Notes: generated by a model not told the origin, from the letters alone. A stretch of DNA of 58,325 bases from Oscillospiraceae bacterium (GCA_031271865.1 JAISUW010000047.1:1-58325), one strand, 5' to 3'; counted from the first letter of the stretch, positions 8,393 to 16,531 are shown. A program made the numbers and translations.

Positions 8393-9688
8393 TTACGAAA
8401 AGCGGATGGCGACGGCGTTGCCGTGGGCGAAGAGGGTTTCCGCAGCGGCGAGGGTGAGGATGTCTTCCTTGGCCGCGGCAAGGGCTTCGCGGGTATAGGA
8501 GATGAACTGCGTTTTGCGGACAAAGTCATCTACGGAGAGGGGGGAGAAGAACCGTGCCGTGCCGCCGGTCGGGAGGACGTGGTTGGCTCCCGCATAGTAG
8601 TCGCCGACAGGCTCGGGACTGTAGTGGCCTAAGAAGATGCTGCCGGCGTTCTCTATGGCACCCAGAAGCTCCATGGGGTTGCGGACGCAGAGCTCCAGAT
8701 GCTCGGGGGCAAACAGATTCGCGTAGCGGATTGCCGCTTCTACATTTTGGAACAGGACAAAGGCACCGTAGTTTCGCAAGGCTTCGGCGGCGATTTCGCT
8801 GCGGGGGAGAGCTGCCAGCTGCGCTTCCAATTCCGCTGCGGTTGCCTCCAGAATCGCGCGGGAGGTGCAGAGCAGGACGGCGGAAGCCAGTTTGTCATGC
8901 TCCGCTTGGGAGAGCAGGTCCGCCGCCAGCCAAGCCGGATTGGCCGTTTCGTCCGCGATGACGAGAATCTCAGAGGGGCCGGCGATCATGTCTATGTCTA
9001 CCAGACCGTAGAGGAGCTTCTTCGCTGTCGCGACAAAGATATTGCCCGGACCCACGACCTTATCTGCCTTCGGAATACTTTCCGTGCCGTAGACCATGGC
9101 TGCAATGGCTTGGGCACCGCCGACGGCATACACTTTATCCACGCCGGCAATGGCGGCCGCCGCAAGGAGCGCCGGGGCTGGCAAGCCGTCCTTGCCGGGC
9201 GGCGTACACATTACAAGCTCGGGGACACCTGCCACCTTCGCCGGCAGGGCGTTCATCAATACGGAGGACACCAAGGGGGTAGAGCCGCCCGTTCCGCCGG
9301 GGACATACAGACCGACGCGGCGCAGGGCTTTGAAGCGCTGCCCTAAGATGGTACCGTCCGGGCGCAAATCCACGAAAGACTGCCGGAGCTGCCGCTTGTG
9401 GAAGTCCGTGATATTGCGGGCGGCGTTCTCCATGCTCGAGCGCAGCTGGCTGTCCAAGGAAACCACGGCGGCATCGATGGCTTCCTGCGGAACCGCGAAG
9501 GATTCCATCCGGATATGGTCAAAGCACTCTGCGTATTCGCGCAGGGCGGTATCGCCGTTTTGGCGGACATTCGCCAAGATGCCCTGTACAATCTCGGTGA
9601 CTTTGCTGTCGGTTTCGGCGGCGCGGGCTTGCAGCTTTGCGAAGAGGGCTTTCTCCTGTACGCCGTCGGCGAGGGTGATTGGAATCAT
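8393..9688 (-). CDS. hisD: Histidinol dehydrogenase (HisD)
   Basis: HisD oxidises L-histidinol to histidine in two NAD-dependent steps, the end of histidine synthesis. The 431-residue protein matches along its length: VGLYVPGGTGGSTPLVSSVLMNALPAKVAG is conserved, and the zinc and substrate motifs include VVGPGNIFVATAKK, IAGPSEILVIAD, SQAEHD (zinc His), APEHLEL and GDYYAGANHVLPTGGTARF. The start ATG at 9688 has AAGGAG 6 nt upstream. It stands alone here without other his genes except hisJ 3 kb away. It has its own promoter at 9917-9944 and a leader of about 220 nt that contains repeat sequences. Copies of one dispersed repeat flank the gene on both sides in the same orientation. Confidence 0.96.
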   Translation of the reverse strand: MIPITLADGVQEKALFAKLQARAAETDSKVTEIVQGILANVRQNGDTALREYAECFDHIRMESFAVPQEAIDAAVVSLDSQLRSSMENAARNITDFHKRQLRQSFVDLRPDGTILGQRFKALRRVGLYVPGGTGGSTPLVSSVLMNALPAKVAGVPELVMCTPPGKDGLPAPALLAAAAIAGVDKVYAVGGAQAIAAMVYGTESIPKADKVVGPGNIFVATAKKLLYGLVDIDMIAGPSEILVIADETANPAWLAADLLSQAEHDKLASAVLLCTSRAILEATAAELEAQLAALPRSEIAAEALRNYGAFVLFQNVEAAIRYANLFAPEHLELCVRNPMELLGAIENAGSIFLGHYSPEPVGDYYAGANHVLPTGGTARFFSPLSVDDFVRKTQFISYTREALAAAKEDILTLAAAETLFAHGNAVAIRFS

Positions 9689-9721
9689 GGTGTTCTCCTT
9701 CTATAGGCAAGGGATTGGGTT

Positions 9722-9780
9722 TTGTGCATTTTGACGATGAAGTTGTGTTTTTTCGCTTGAACAATCGTGAATTTGACGAA
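9722..9780 (+). repeat. Dispersed ~60-bp element, copy B
   Basis: Runs from TTGTGCATTTTGACGATGAA through GAACAATCGTGAATTTGACG. It lies in the transcribed leader of hisD (antisense to it). Together with copy A it brackets hisD as a pair of direct repeats 1.4 kb apart. Confidence 0.8.
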
Positions 9781-9798
9781 TGCTTGGTCTGGTGAACT

Positions 9799-9898
9799 CT
9801 TGCCTCTTGCTTCTTGTTTGCATAATAAAAAATAAGGGCTTCCCCTTAGCTTCTTGCTTCTTGCTTGTTGTTTCTTATTTCTTGCCTCTTGCTTGTAG
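9799..9898. repeat. Pyrimidine/purine tract of TTGCTTCTTGC type
   Basis: Many copies of CTTGCTTCTTG and CTTGCCTCTTG in tandem disorder. In the hisD leader RNA this reads as purine-rich GCAAGAAGCAAGAAG. Related short tracts occur near 128-140, at 8380-8390 and near 35902-35928. No gene is present between hisD and nifS; this 411-bp gap holds repeats and two divergent promoters. Confidence 0.65.
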
Positions 9899-9916
9899 TC
9901 CCTTCCCTCACTTACT

Positions 9917-9944
9917 ATTATAATGATAATTTCGTTTTTGTCAA
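9917..9944 (-). promoter_or_regulatory. Sigma-A promoter for hisD
   Basis: Minus strand -35 TTGACA, 16-bp spacer, -10 TATAAT. It predicts a leader of about 220 nt. No T-box motif could be found in the leader. Confidence 0.75.
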
Positions 9945-10014
9945 GTGGGTACTCAAGATTTAATGATTTGTTCATATTCAGTTAGGATATGCTAACATTA
10001 TTTTTCAAAACTGC

Positions 10015-10043
10015 TTGCATTTTCCCGGAAGCTGTGCTATAAT
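10015..10043 (+). promoter_or_regulatory. Sigma-A promoter for nifS-iscU
   Basis: -35 TTGCAT, 17-bp spacer, consensus -10 TATAAT. The predicted start site falls at or just beside the left arm of a perfect inverted repeat at 10050-10070. Confidence 0.8.
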
Positions 10044-10049
10044 ATACAC

Positions 10050-10070
10050 TTAGATATAATGTATATCTAA
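10050..10070. promoter_or_regulatory. Candidate operator of nifS-iscU
   Basis: Perfect palindrome with 9-bp arms, TTAGATATA and TATATCTAA, around the central ATG. It begins 6 bp after the -10 box and so covers the predicted start site. That position fits a repressor site. The obvious candidate is an Rrf2-type iron-sulfur regulator, but the motif does not match the IscR consensus I know, so the binder is unknown. Confidence 0.6.
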
Positions 10071-10099
10071 AATCTACGATCTTAGGGATACATAAACCT

Positions 10100-11254
10100 A
10101 TGCGAGTTTATTTCGACAATGCAGCCACCACGCCCGTCAGTGAAACGGCGAAAAAAGCGATGCTTCGCATCTTGGAGGATGTCCCCGGCAATCCCTCCAG
10201 TCTGCATACATTCGGGCAGGAAGCCGCCCGCGAACTTGCCTTAGCCAGGGAAAAGTGCGCCCTCGCCTTGGGGTGTACGCCCAAAGAAATCTACTTTACC
10301 TCCGGCGGCAGCGAGGCCGATAACCAAGCCATCCGCTCCGGTGCCTACGCAGGGGCGAAAAAAGGTAAGCATCGCCTCATCTCCACCGCCATTGAACACC
10401 ACGCCGTCCTCCATACCCTCGACGCGCTCAAAGCGGAAGGCTTTGAGGTCGTCCTGCTTCCCGTCGACCCGGACAGCGGCATCATCTCCCTGCAAGATTT
10501 GGAGAACGCCCTCACACCGGATACCGCTTTCGTCACCATCATGCTCGCCAATAACGAAATCGGTTCCATCCAGCCCGTCAAAGAAGCCGCCGCCATCTGT
10601 AAAAAGCACGGTGTGCCGATTCATACCGATGCCGTGCAGGCCGTGGGGCATATCGCCGTCAATGTCAAGGATCTTGGCGTGGATGCGCTCTCGCTCTCCG
10701 GCCATAAGTTCCACGGACCCAAAGGCGTCGGCGTCCTCTATGCCAAGACCGGCTTCCCGCTCACGCCCCTGATCCAAGGCGGTACCCAGGAGCGCAACCG
10801 CCGCGCAGGGACGGAGAATATCCCCGGTATCGTCGGGATGGCCGCCGCTATCGAGGAGGCTGTCGGCGAGATAGAAAACGAAATGCCGCATATCTGTGCC
10901 ATGCGGGACCGGATTATCCATGAATTGTCCGCTTTGGATAAATGCCGCCTCAACGGCGACCCCGTTCTGCGCCTCCCCAATAATGTCAATTTCTGCTTCG
11001 AAGGCCTCGAAGGCGAAAGCCTCCTCCTGCTCCTCGATGCGAAAGGTATCGCCGCTTCCTCCGGCTCCGCTTGTACCTCCGGCTCCCTCGATCCCTCCCA
11101 CGTCCTCCTCGCTCTCGGTCTCCCACATGAAATCGCCCACGGTTCCCTCCGGATTACCCTCTCGCGTTATACCACCGAAGAGGAAGTCGATTACCTGCTC
11201 GAGGTGCTGCCGCCGATTGTGGCGCAGCTGAGGGAGATGTCGCCGGTGTGGTGA
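10100..11254 (+). CDS. nifS: Cysteine desulfurase (NifS/IscS family)
   Basis: This PLP enzyme takes sulfur from cysteine and hands it to the scaffold protein encoded next. The 384-residue protein has the family start YFDNAATTP, the PLP motifs TSGGSEADN and IEHHAVL, the PLP-binding lysine in SGHKFHGPKG (about residue 203), the RAGTENI motif and the catalytic cysteine in SSGSACTSGSLDPSHVL (Cys325). It belongs to the NifS/IscS group I with a long catalytic loop. A strong promoter and a palindromic operator lie just upstream. iscU follows 95 bp later, separated by two hairpins at 11259-11291. Together they form a minimal iron-sulfur cluster assembly unit. Confidence 0.94.
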   Translation: MRVYFDNAATTPVSETAKKAMLRILEDVPGNPSSLHTFGQEAARELALAREKCALALGCTPKEIYFTSGGSEADNQAIRSGAYAGAKKGKHRLISTAIEHHAVLHTLDALKAEGFEVVLLPVDPDSGIISLQDLENALTPDTAFVTIMLANNEIGSIQPVKEAAAICKKHGVPIHTDAVQAVGHIAVNVKDLGVDALSLSGHKFHGPKGVGVLYAKTGFPLTPLIQGGTQERNRRAGTENIPGIVGMAAAIEEAVGEIENEMPHICAMRDRIIHELSALDKCRLNGDPVLRLPNNVNFCFEGLEGESLLLLLDAKGIAASSGSACTSGSLDPSHVLLALGLPHEIAHGSLRITLSRYTTEEEVDYLLEVLPPIVAQLREMSPVW

Positions 11255-11258
11255 GGGT

Positions 11259-11291
11259 GCCCCGTAGGGGCATTAACGGGGCTAAGCCCCG
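11259..11291. repeat. Two small hairpins between nifS and iscU
   Basis: First hairpin GCCCC-GTA-GGGGC (11259-11271), second CGGGGC-TAA-GCCCCG (11277-11291). Both have 5-6 bp stems and 3-nt loops. The first is the same element seen in multiple copies inside pheA and inside the primase-helicase gene. There is no T-run. Confidence 0.85.
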
Positions 11292-11349
11292 CTTTCCCGG
11301 ACAAACTATACTTACTTATACTTTACAACACATTTTTGGAGCGAAAACT

Positions 11350-11799
11350 ATGGCCTTTGCTTATACAGAAAAAGTGATGGATCACTTCATCAACCCCCGC
11401 AATGTCGGTGAAATAGACAACCCGGACGGTGTCGGCGAAGTCGGCAACGCCAAATGCGGCGACATTATGAAAGTTTTCTTGCGCGTGGAAGAAGGCATAC
11501 TCACGGATGTGAAGTTCAAAACCTTCGGCTGCGCCTCTGCGATTGCCACGAGTTCTATGGCAACGGAGATGATTAAGGGCAAACCCATTGCCGAGGCTCT
11601 TGCTCTTACGAACAAGGCCGTTGCCGAAGCTTTGGACGGTCTGCCGCCGGTGAAGATGCACTGCTCCGTCTTGGCGGAGGATGCCGTGAAAATGGCAATC
11701 AAAAACTATTATGATACGCACGGTATCAACTATGATGCAGCTCTCTTCGCCGGTCTGGAAGAAGAGGATGACCACGGCGACTTGATTATGGAAGACTGA
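11350..11799 (+). CDS. iscU: Iron-sulfur cluster scaffold protein (IscU/NifU N-terminal type)
   Basis: The 149-residue protein is the scaffold on which iron-sulfur clusters are built with sulfur from NifS. The three ligand cysteines are present: Cys36 in GNAKCGD (with Asp38), Cys61 in FGCASA and Cys105 in MHCSVLAE. It begins with the family motif MDHFINPRNVGEI. There is no second NifU domain. The ATG at 11350 is chosen because GGAG stands 8 nt upstream and because the family starts here; the open frame extends up to 11248 without support. The C-terminal tail is acidic (EEEDDHGDLIMED). It is in an operon with nifS. Confidence 0.95.
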   Translation: MAFAYTEKVMDHFINPRNVGEIDNPDGVGEVGNAKCGDIMKVFLRVEEGILTDVKFKTFGCASAIATSSMATEMIKGKPIAEALALTNKAVAEALDGLPPVKMHCSVLAEDAVKMAIKNYYDTHGINYDAALFAGLEEEDDHGDLIMED

Positions 11800-11861
11800 G
11801 TGTGCTTCGGGTATGCCCGGCGCACACTTACATACGATTACTATCATTCCCGGAGGTATCT

Positions 11862-13322
11862 ATGTCTGTATATATCGGTATCGATGTCGGCACGAGCGGC
11901 GTGAAAGTCATCGCCATTGACGAAAAGGCAAAACTCCTCGCCTCCGCAACAGAAGAATACCCGCTTTATGCGCCGCAGTCCGGTTGGACGCAGCAAGACC
12001 CTGCCGATTGGTGGGAGGGCACAAAGAAAGCCTGCCTCACGGTCATGTCTAAGATTGACAGGACGCAGATTAAGGCCATCGGTACCACAGGGCAAATGCA
12101 TGGGATGGTCTGCCTCGGGACAAACGGCGAGGTGCTGACACCTGCCATCCTCTGGAACGACCAGCGGACAGCGCCGCAGTGCGAGCGTATTGTGGAGACG
12201 GTCGGCGGCCGTGATGCGTTGCTGGAACTGACGAATAACCCTTGCCTTACCGGCTTCACCATAGGGAAGGTCGCTTGGCTCAAAGATAACCTGCCGGAGA
12301 TATATGGCCGAACCCGGACGGTTTTCTGCCCGAAAGACTATATACGGTATCTGCTGACCGGCAAGGTATATACCGATGTATCGGAAGCCAGCGGTACCGG
12401 GTACTTTGATGTCAAGAACGGCAAATGGAGCAATGAATTGCTCAGCCGAATCGGCTTGGCTGAGATTATCACCGCTCTTCCGGAAGTTTTGGAGAGTACG
12501 GAGAATGCCGGCAGCGTAACTGCTGAGGCAGAAGTGCTTACCGGTCTCCCTGCGGGAACGCCTGTAGCAGCCGGCGGGGGGGATGCTGTGATTTCTTCCG
12601 TGGCTATGGGCATTGTCGGCTCGGACAGATTGGCTGTTACCTTAGGTACGGGCGGTGTTGTGGCGCAGCATATCCCTGCTTTCGCTTATAATGAGGGCGC
12701 AAAACTCCAGTCCTCCCGCGCCTGCCTGCCGGGAATGTATCACCGGATGGGGGTCATGCTTGCTGCCAGCGGTTCCAATGCTTGGTATAAATCCCTCGGC
12801 TCTGCTTCTTTCAAGGAACTGGATAAGTCGGCCGAAACCAGCCAGCCCGGAGCAAACGGTGTACTTTTCATGCCCTATATCAATGGCGAACGCTGCCCTG
12901 TCAGCAAAGCAGATGCCACGGGAGCTTTCCTCGGTCTAACGCAGCGCACAGTCAAAGCGGACTTTGACCGTGCTGTCCTGGAGGGCGTGGCGTTCGGTCT
13001 GAAGCACGTCTTTGAGCAGATGGATGCTTCCGCGACCACCTCTTTGGTGCTTGCGGGCGGCGGGGCGGTCAGTCCTTTGTGGCGGCAGATTGTAGCGGAT
13101 GTGTTTAACCTGCCGGTGATCGTGCTGGAAGCCGCCGGGGAAGGGTCTTCGTTCGGGGCGGCTATCCTTGCAGGTCTTCTGGACAAGGCTTGGGAGAGTG
13201 CCGAGGAGATTCTCTATTCCCTGCAGCCGTCCGCCTCCGCTGCACCGATTGCAGCCAATACCGAAGTCTATGCCGCAGCTTTCGGGAATTATAAGAAAGC
13301 GGCCGCTTGGTTGCTTTCCTGA
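11862..13322 (+). CDS. xylB: Xylulokinase (FGGY carbohydrate kinase)
   Basis: The 486-residue protein is an FGGY-family sugar kinase. Xylulokinase phosphorylates D-xylulose to xylulose 5-phosphate. Evidence: the ATP-binding start YIGIDVGTSGVKVIAID, the substrate loop GQMHGMV near residue 80, ILWNDQRT near 97, PKDYIRYLLTG near 151, and the C-terminal ATPase motif VLAGGGAVSPLWRQIVADV. GQMHG and the TGFTIGKVAWLK segment are typical of XylB. The ATG at 11862 follows CGGAGGTATCT. No xylose isomerase or sugar transporter lies next to it, so the sugar is inferred from family only; a related pentulose is possible. Confidence 0.87.
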   Translation: MSVYIGIDVGTSGVKVIAIDEKAKLLASATEEYPLYAPQSGWTQQDPADWWEGTKKACLTVMSKIDRTQIKAIGTTGQMHGMVCLGTNGEVLTPAILWNDQRTAPQCERIVETVGGRDALLELTNNPCLTGFTIGKVAWLKDNLPEIYGRTRTVFCPKDYIRYLLTGKVYTDVSEASGTGYFDVKNGKWSNELLSRIGLAEIITALPEVLESTENAGSVTAEAEVLTGLPAGTPVAAGGGDAVISSVAMGIVGSDRLAVTLGTGGVVAQHIPAFAYNEGAKLQSSRACLPGMYHRMGVMLAASGSNAWYKSLGSASFKELDKSAETSQPGANGVLFMPYINGERCPVSKADATGAFLGLTQRTVKADFDRAVLEGVAFGLKHVFEQMDASATTSLVLAGGGAVSPLWRQIVADVFNLPVIVLEAAGEGSSFGAAILAGLLDKAWESAEEILYSLQPSASAAPIAANTEVYAAAFGNYKKAAAWLLS

Positions 13323-13390
13323 TAACGAACACTTGGAGAATAAATTAGACAATCCCACGAATCCAAAATCCATTTTAGGAGAAATGTTTC

Positions 13391-13849
13391 ATGCCATTCT
13401 GTACTGTTTGCGGAAAAGAGTTGCCTGAGGTTGCCGCATTTTGCACAACCTGCGCCGCTAAAGTCGGTGAAGCCGCCCCTGCCCAACCAACGGATGCAAC
13501 CGAAGCACCTGCCGCGGTGCAGCCGCTTGCACCGCTGTATCCTTCCTCCAACCTGCCGCAAGCATACCCGGCACAGCAAGGATACTATCCTGCCCCGCAG
13601 CAGCAGGGTTATTACCCGCAAACAGTTCAAGCGCCTCCCGGCACAAAGGCAGTGAATAAGCTTGCTTACGGGTTGTGCGGCATTTTCCTCGGCAGTCTTG
13701 GTGTACACAAGTTCCTTGCCGGAAAAATCGGTTTAGGTGTTGTGTATCTCCTGTTCTGTTGGACGGGCATCCCCGCTCTCGTCGGGTTAATTGAGGGCAT
13801 TATCGGTCTTACGAAAGAATCCGATGCCTATGGCAATATCTATCTTTGA
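13391..13849 (+). CDS. Zinc-ribbon and TM2-domain membrane protein
   Basis: The 152-residue protein starts with a zinc ribbon of two CxxC pairs (CTVCGK at 4-9 and CTTCAAK at 18-24). A low-complexity linker rich in Ala, Pro, Gln and Tyr with repeated QGYYP follows (about residues 28-80). It ends in a TM2 domain: two membrane segments around the motif CGIFLGSLGVHKFLAGK and VVYLLFCWTGIPALVGLIEGI. The domain order is common in Firmicutes, but its role is not known. The start has AGGAG 9 nt upstream. It lies 18 bp before the metal transporter ATPase gene and may be co-transcribed; a role in sensing metal or envelope state would be a guess. Confidence 0.85.
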   Translation: MPFCTVCGKELPEVAAFCTTCAAKVGEAAPAQPTDATEAPAAVQPLAPLYPSSNLPQAYPAQQGYYPAPQQQGYYPQTVQAPPGTKAVNKLAYGLCGIFLGSLGVHKFLAGKIGLGVVYLLFCWTGIPALVGLIEGIIGLTKESDAYGNIYL

Positions 13850-13867
13850 TTTAAGGCGCATCTCCCT

Positions 13868-14533
13868 ATGCTATTAGAAGTCCGTTCCCTGTGCCTTTCT
13901 TACGGCAAGCGCGAAGTTGTACACAACCTCTCCTTTACAGTAGATAAAGGGGAGTGTTTGTGTGTCGTCGGCGGGAACGGCAGCGGGAAGAGTACACTGC
14001 TTCGTACACTGCTCGGTTTGCAGAAAGCGACCTGCGGGGAAGTTGTTTTAGGGGAAGGGCTTTCGCATAAAGGCATTGGCTATCTCCCGCAGGCAATGGC
14101 GGCGCAAGCGGACTTTCCGGCGCTGGCGAGAGAAGTCATCCGTTCGGGATTGCTTGGCTCCAAGGGCTTGCGTCCGTGGTATACGAATGCCGAGCGGCAG
14201 TACGCAGACAATGCGGCTGAAGTTATGCGCATTACCAACCTGCTGAACCGACCTTTCCGGGATCTCTCCGGCGGACAGCAGCGGCGTGTGCTTTTGGCGC
14301 GCGCGTTTTGTGCTACACGAAGCTTGCTGCTTTTGGATGAGCCTGCCGCCGGCTTGGATGCCGCTTCCGCGGAAGAACTGTCCCTCTGCTTAGAGCGCAT
14401 TCGAAAAGAAGAGGGCGTTGCCATACTGCTGGTCACGCATGACCCGGCGGATGTTCTGCGCCATGCCGATAGGATTCTCACGCTCAGTACCGATTCTACG
14501 CTTTGGGATATAGAGGAGGTGGTCAGAACATGA
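13868..14533 (+). CDS. znuC: Metal ABC transporter ATP-binding protein (ZnuC/MntB type)
   Basis: This 221-residue ABC ATPase powers uptake through the permease encoded next. Walker A is GGNGSGKST (residues 35-43), the Q-loop is YLPQ, the signature is LSGGQQRR and Walker B is LLLLDEPAAGLD. The sequence groups with the zinc/manganese uptake family (ZnuC/AdcC/MntB). The stop codon overlaps the permease start as ATGA, so translation is coupled. No substrate-binding lipoprotein gene lies in this window next to it, so the metal cannot be assigned. Its ribosome site is modest (AAGG, 11 nt). Confidence 0.88.
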   Translation: MLLEVRSLCLSYGKREVVHNLSFTVDKGECLCVVGGNGSGKSTLLRTLLGLQKATCGEVVLGEGLSHKGIGYLPQAMAAQADFPALAREVIRSGLLGSKGLRPWYTNAERQYADNAAEVMRITNLLNRPFRDLSGGQQRRVLLARAFCATRSLLLLDEPAAGLDAASAEELSLCLERIRKEEGVAILLVTHDPADVLRHADRILTLSTDSTLWDIEEVVRT

Positions 14534-15369
14534 TGGATTCCCTCCTCTCCTACTGGGAAATACCGCTGTTTCGCTATGCGCTCTTCGGCGGCGTTTTGGT
14601 TGCCTTATGCGCCGCTTTGCTGGGAACAACACTTGTCCTGCGCCGCTTCTCCATGATTGGAGACGGCTTGAGTCATATTGGCTTCGGTGCCTTGGCCGCC
14701 GCTTCGGTTGCCAATGTCCTGCCAATGGCTGTCGCCATTCCTGTTATGATTGCGGCGGCGTTCCTTCTCCTGCGCGGTTCGGCGCAAGGGAAACTGCGCG
14801 GGGATGCAGCTGTTGCGCTCATGTCTACCACTTGCCTCGCGGCAGGAATGATTCTGACCTATCTCGGCGGGGGAACAAATGTAGACTTAATGAATTATTT
14901 GTTTGGGTCTATCTTCAGCTTATCACAGAAAGACTTGTGGTTGGCAATAGCGCTCGCCTCGCTTGTCCTCCCTTGCTATGGTTTGCTCTATCACCGAATC
15001 TTTGCTGTTACCTTTGACGAACCTTTTGCCCGCGCTACCGGTGTGCAAGCCGGTGCTTTTCAGTTTGCTACTGCTGTTTTCACCGCCCTTACCATTGTTT
15101 TGGGTATGCGCCTGACCGGTACTCTTTTGATTTCCTGCCTGCTTGTGTTTCCGACACTCTCCGCTATGCGTATCAATGGTTCCTTCTTCGGTGTTACGCT
15201 GATTTCGGCCGCAATCGGTGTCGGCTGCTTCTTACTGGGCTTTGTTTTGGCTTGCCTGTATCCGGGCGGACTGCCGGCGGGGGCATCGATTGTCGCTGTG
15301 AATGCAGCGGCGTTCAGCATCTGCGCGGGGGCAGGGGAAATTGTCCGGCGGCGGCGGGCACACCACTAA
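14530..15369 (+). CDS. znuB: Metal ABC transporter permease (ZnuB/MntC type)
   Basis: The 279-residue integral membrane protein has about eight hydrophobic segments and matches the ABC-3 family of zinc/manganese permeases (motifs RRFSMIGDGLSHIGFG near residue 43, GTLLISCLLVFPTLSA near 197). It forms the channel used by the preceding ATPase. The start at 14530 overlaps the ATPase stop (ATGA) and follows GAGGAGG. The longer open frame from 14503 is rejected. queA follows 28 bp later, so queA may be read from the same transcript. The missing binding protein must be encoded elsewhere if the transporter is active. Confidence 0.9.
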   Translation: MMDSLLSYWEIPLFRYALFGGVLVALCAALLGTTLVLRRFSMIGDGLSHIGFGALAAASVANVLPMAVAIPVMIAAAFLLLRGSAQGKLRGDAAVALMSTTCLAAGMILTYLGGGTNVDLMNYLFGSIFSLSQKDLWLAIALASLVLPCYGLLYHRIFAVTFDEPFARATGVQAGAFQFATAVFTALTIVLGMRLTGTLLISCLLVFPTLSAMRINGSFFGVTLISAAIGVGCFLLGFVLACLYPGGLPAGASIVAVNAAAFSICAGAGEIVRRRRAHH

Positions 15370-15397
15370 TGAATGAATCTCCCCCACGAGGTACCCC

Positions 15398-16441
15398 ATG
15401 AAAACCTCTGACTTCTACTATGACCTCCCCCCGGAATTCATTGCGCAGCACCCGGCAGTACCGCGGGATTCCTCGCGGCTTTTGGTGCTGAACCGTACCT
15501 CCGGAGAGATTACACACGCCGTATTCAACCAAATCGGCAATTGGCTGCAAGCAGGGGACTGCTTGGTACTCAATGATACCAAGGTTCTCCCTGCACGGCT
15601 CTACGGCACGAAAACAAGCGGTGCTGTGGTGGAGTTTTTGCTTTTGAAGAACTTGGGCAATGACCGCTGGGAGTGCCTTGCCGGACCGGGAAAGAAAGCG
15701 AAACCCGGAGATGCGTTTGTGTTTCTGCCGGGACGCCTTTCTTGCGTGGTCGAATTAATTCTGCCTGACGGCAACCGCATCATACGCTTTCTATACAATT
15801 CGGCTGACGGCTTTTATACACTGATGAATGAATGCGGCGAGATGCCCCTCCCGCATTATATCACCGAAAAACTGAGCGACCCCACACGCTATAATACCGT
15901 CTATGCCCAAAACGTCGGCTCAGCCGCTGCGCCGACGGCAGGTCTGCACTTCACGCCGGAATTAATTCATTCCCTGTGCGCCAATGGTATTCAAACGGCT
16001 TATGTCACCTTGCACGTTGGTTTGGGCACCTTCCGACCGGTGAAAGCAGAGAATATCGAAAACCATACAATGCACAGCGAGTGGTACAGCATCAGTGCCG
16101 CCGCCGCTTCACAAATCAATGAATGTAAATCTGCCGGCGGGCGTATTATTTGCGTGGGAACTACTTCCTGCCGGACGATAGAGACAGCGGCACGGTTGTC
16201 GCGCACCCAAAATGCAGCAATGCTGCGTGCCCATGAAGCCGAAACGAGTATCTTTCTGTATCCCGGGAGCGAATTCTTGCTGATGGACGGCTTGGTTACG
16301 AACTTCCACCTGCCGGAGAGCACATTAATTATGCTGGTAAGTGCCTTCTGTGGGAGAGAGAACACACTCAGAGCCTACAAGAAAGCGGTAGCAGAGGGAT
16401 ACCGTTTCTACTCCTTCGGGGATGCGATGCTGATTCTATAA
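15398..16441 (+). CDS. queA: S-adenosylmethionine:tRNA ribosyltransferase-isomerase (QueA)
   Basis: QueA transfers and rearranges the ribose of SAM onto preQ1-modified tRNA to give epoxyqueuosine. The 347-residue length is standard. Family motifs are present throughout: TSDFYYDLPPEFIAQHP at the start, RDSSRLLVLNR, DCLVLNDTKVLPARLYG, PLPHYI, VYAQNVGSAAAPTAGLHFT, HVGLGTFRPV, TSCRTIE and TNFHLPESTLIMLVSAF. GAGG stands upstream of the ATG. The usual neighbours tgt and ruvB are absent; it follows the metal transporter and is followed after about 160 bp by the spoIIA operon. Confidence 0.96.
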   Translation: MKTSDFYYDLPPEFIAQHPAVPRDSSRLLVLNRTSGEITHAVFNQIGNWLQAGDCLVLNDTKVLPARLYGTKTSGAVVEFLLLKNLGNDRWECLAGPGKKAKPGDAFVFLPGRLSCVVELILPDGNRIIRFLYNSADGFYTLMNECGEMPLPHYITEKLSDPTRYNTVYAQNVGSAAAPTAGLHFTPELIHSLCANGIQTAYVTLHVGLGTFRPVKAENIENHTMHSEWYSISAAAASQINECKSAGGRIICVGTTSCRTIETAARLSRTQNAAMLRAHEAETSIFLYPGSEFLLMDGLVTNFHLPESTLIMLVSAFCGRENTLRAYKKAVAEGYRFYSFGDAMLIL

Positions 16442-16495
16442 TACCTGCCTAAAACTTCCGGCAGAAAGAAAAAATAATTTGTATTCTGTGACAAA

Positions 16496-16531
16496 TTTCG
16501 ACAACCTTTGTCATGGGACAAGCTGTATAAT
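16496..16531 (+). promoter_or_regulatory. Candidate Spo0A-dependent promoter of the spoIIA operon
   Basis: TTTCGACA at 16496-16503 is the reverse complement of TGTCGAAA, a perfect Spo0A box. It overlaps a -35-like TCGACA that is 22 bp from a consensus -10 TATAAT (16526-16531). A 22-bp spacer with a box over the -35 resembles the B. subtilis spoIIG promoter. Near-boxes TGACAAA and TTTGTCA flank it at 16489-16513. No good sigma-H site was seen. Confidence 0.5.

Noticed and set aside
9685-9975. Minus-strand open frame of 96 codons upstream of hisD
   Set aside because: It is made of the GCAAGAAG repeat and the dispersed element; the predicted peptide (repeated QEAR, SKK) is a repeat artefact.
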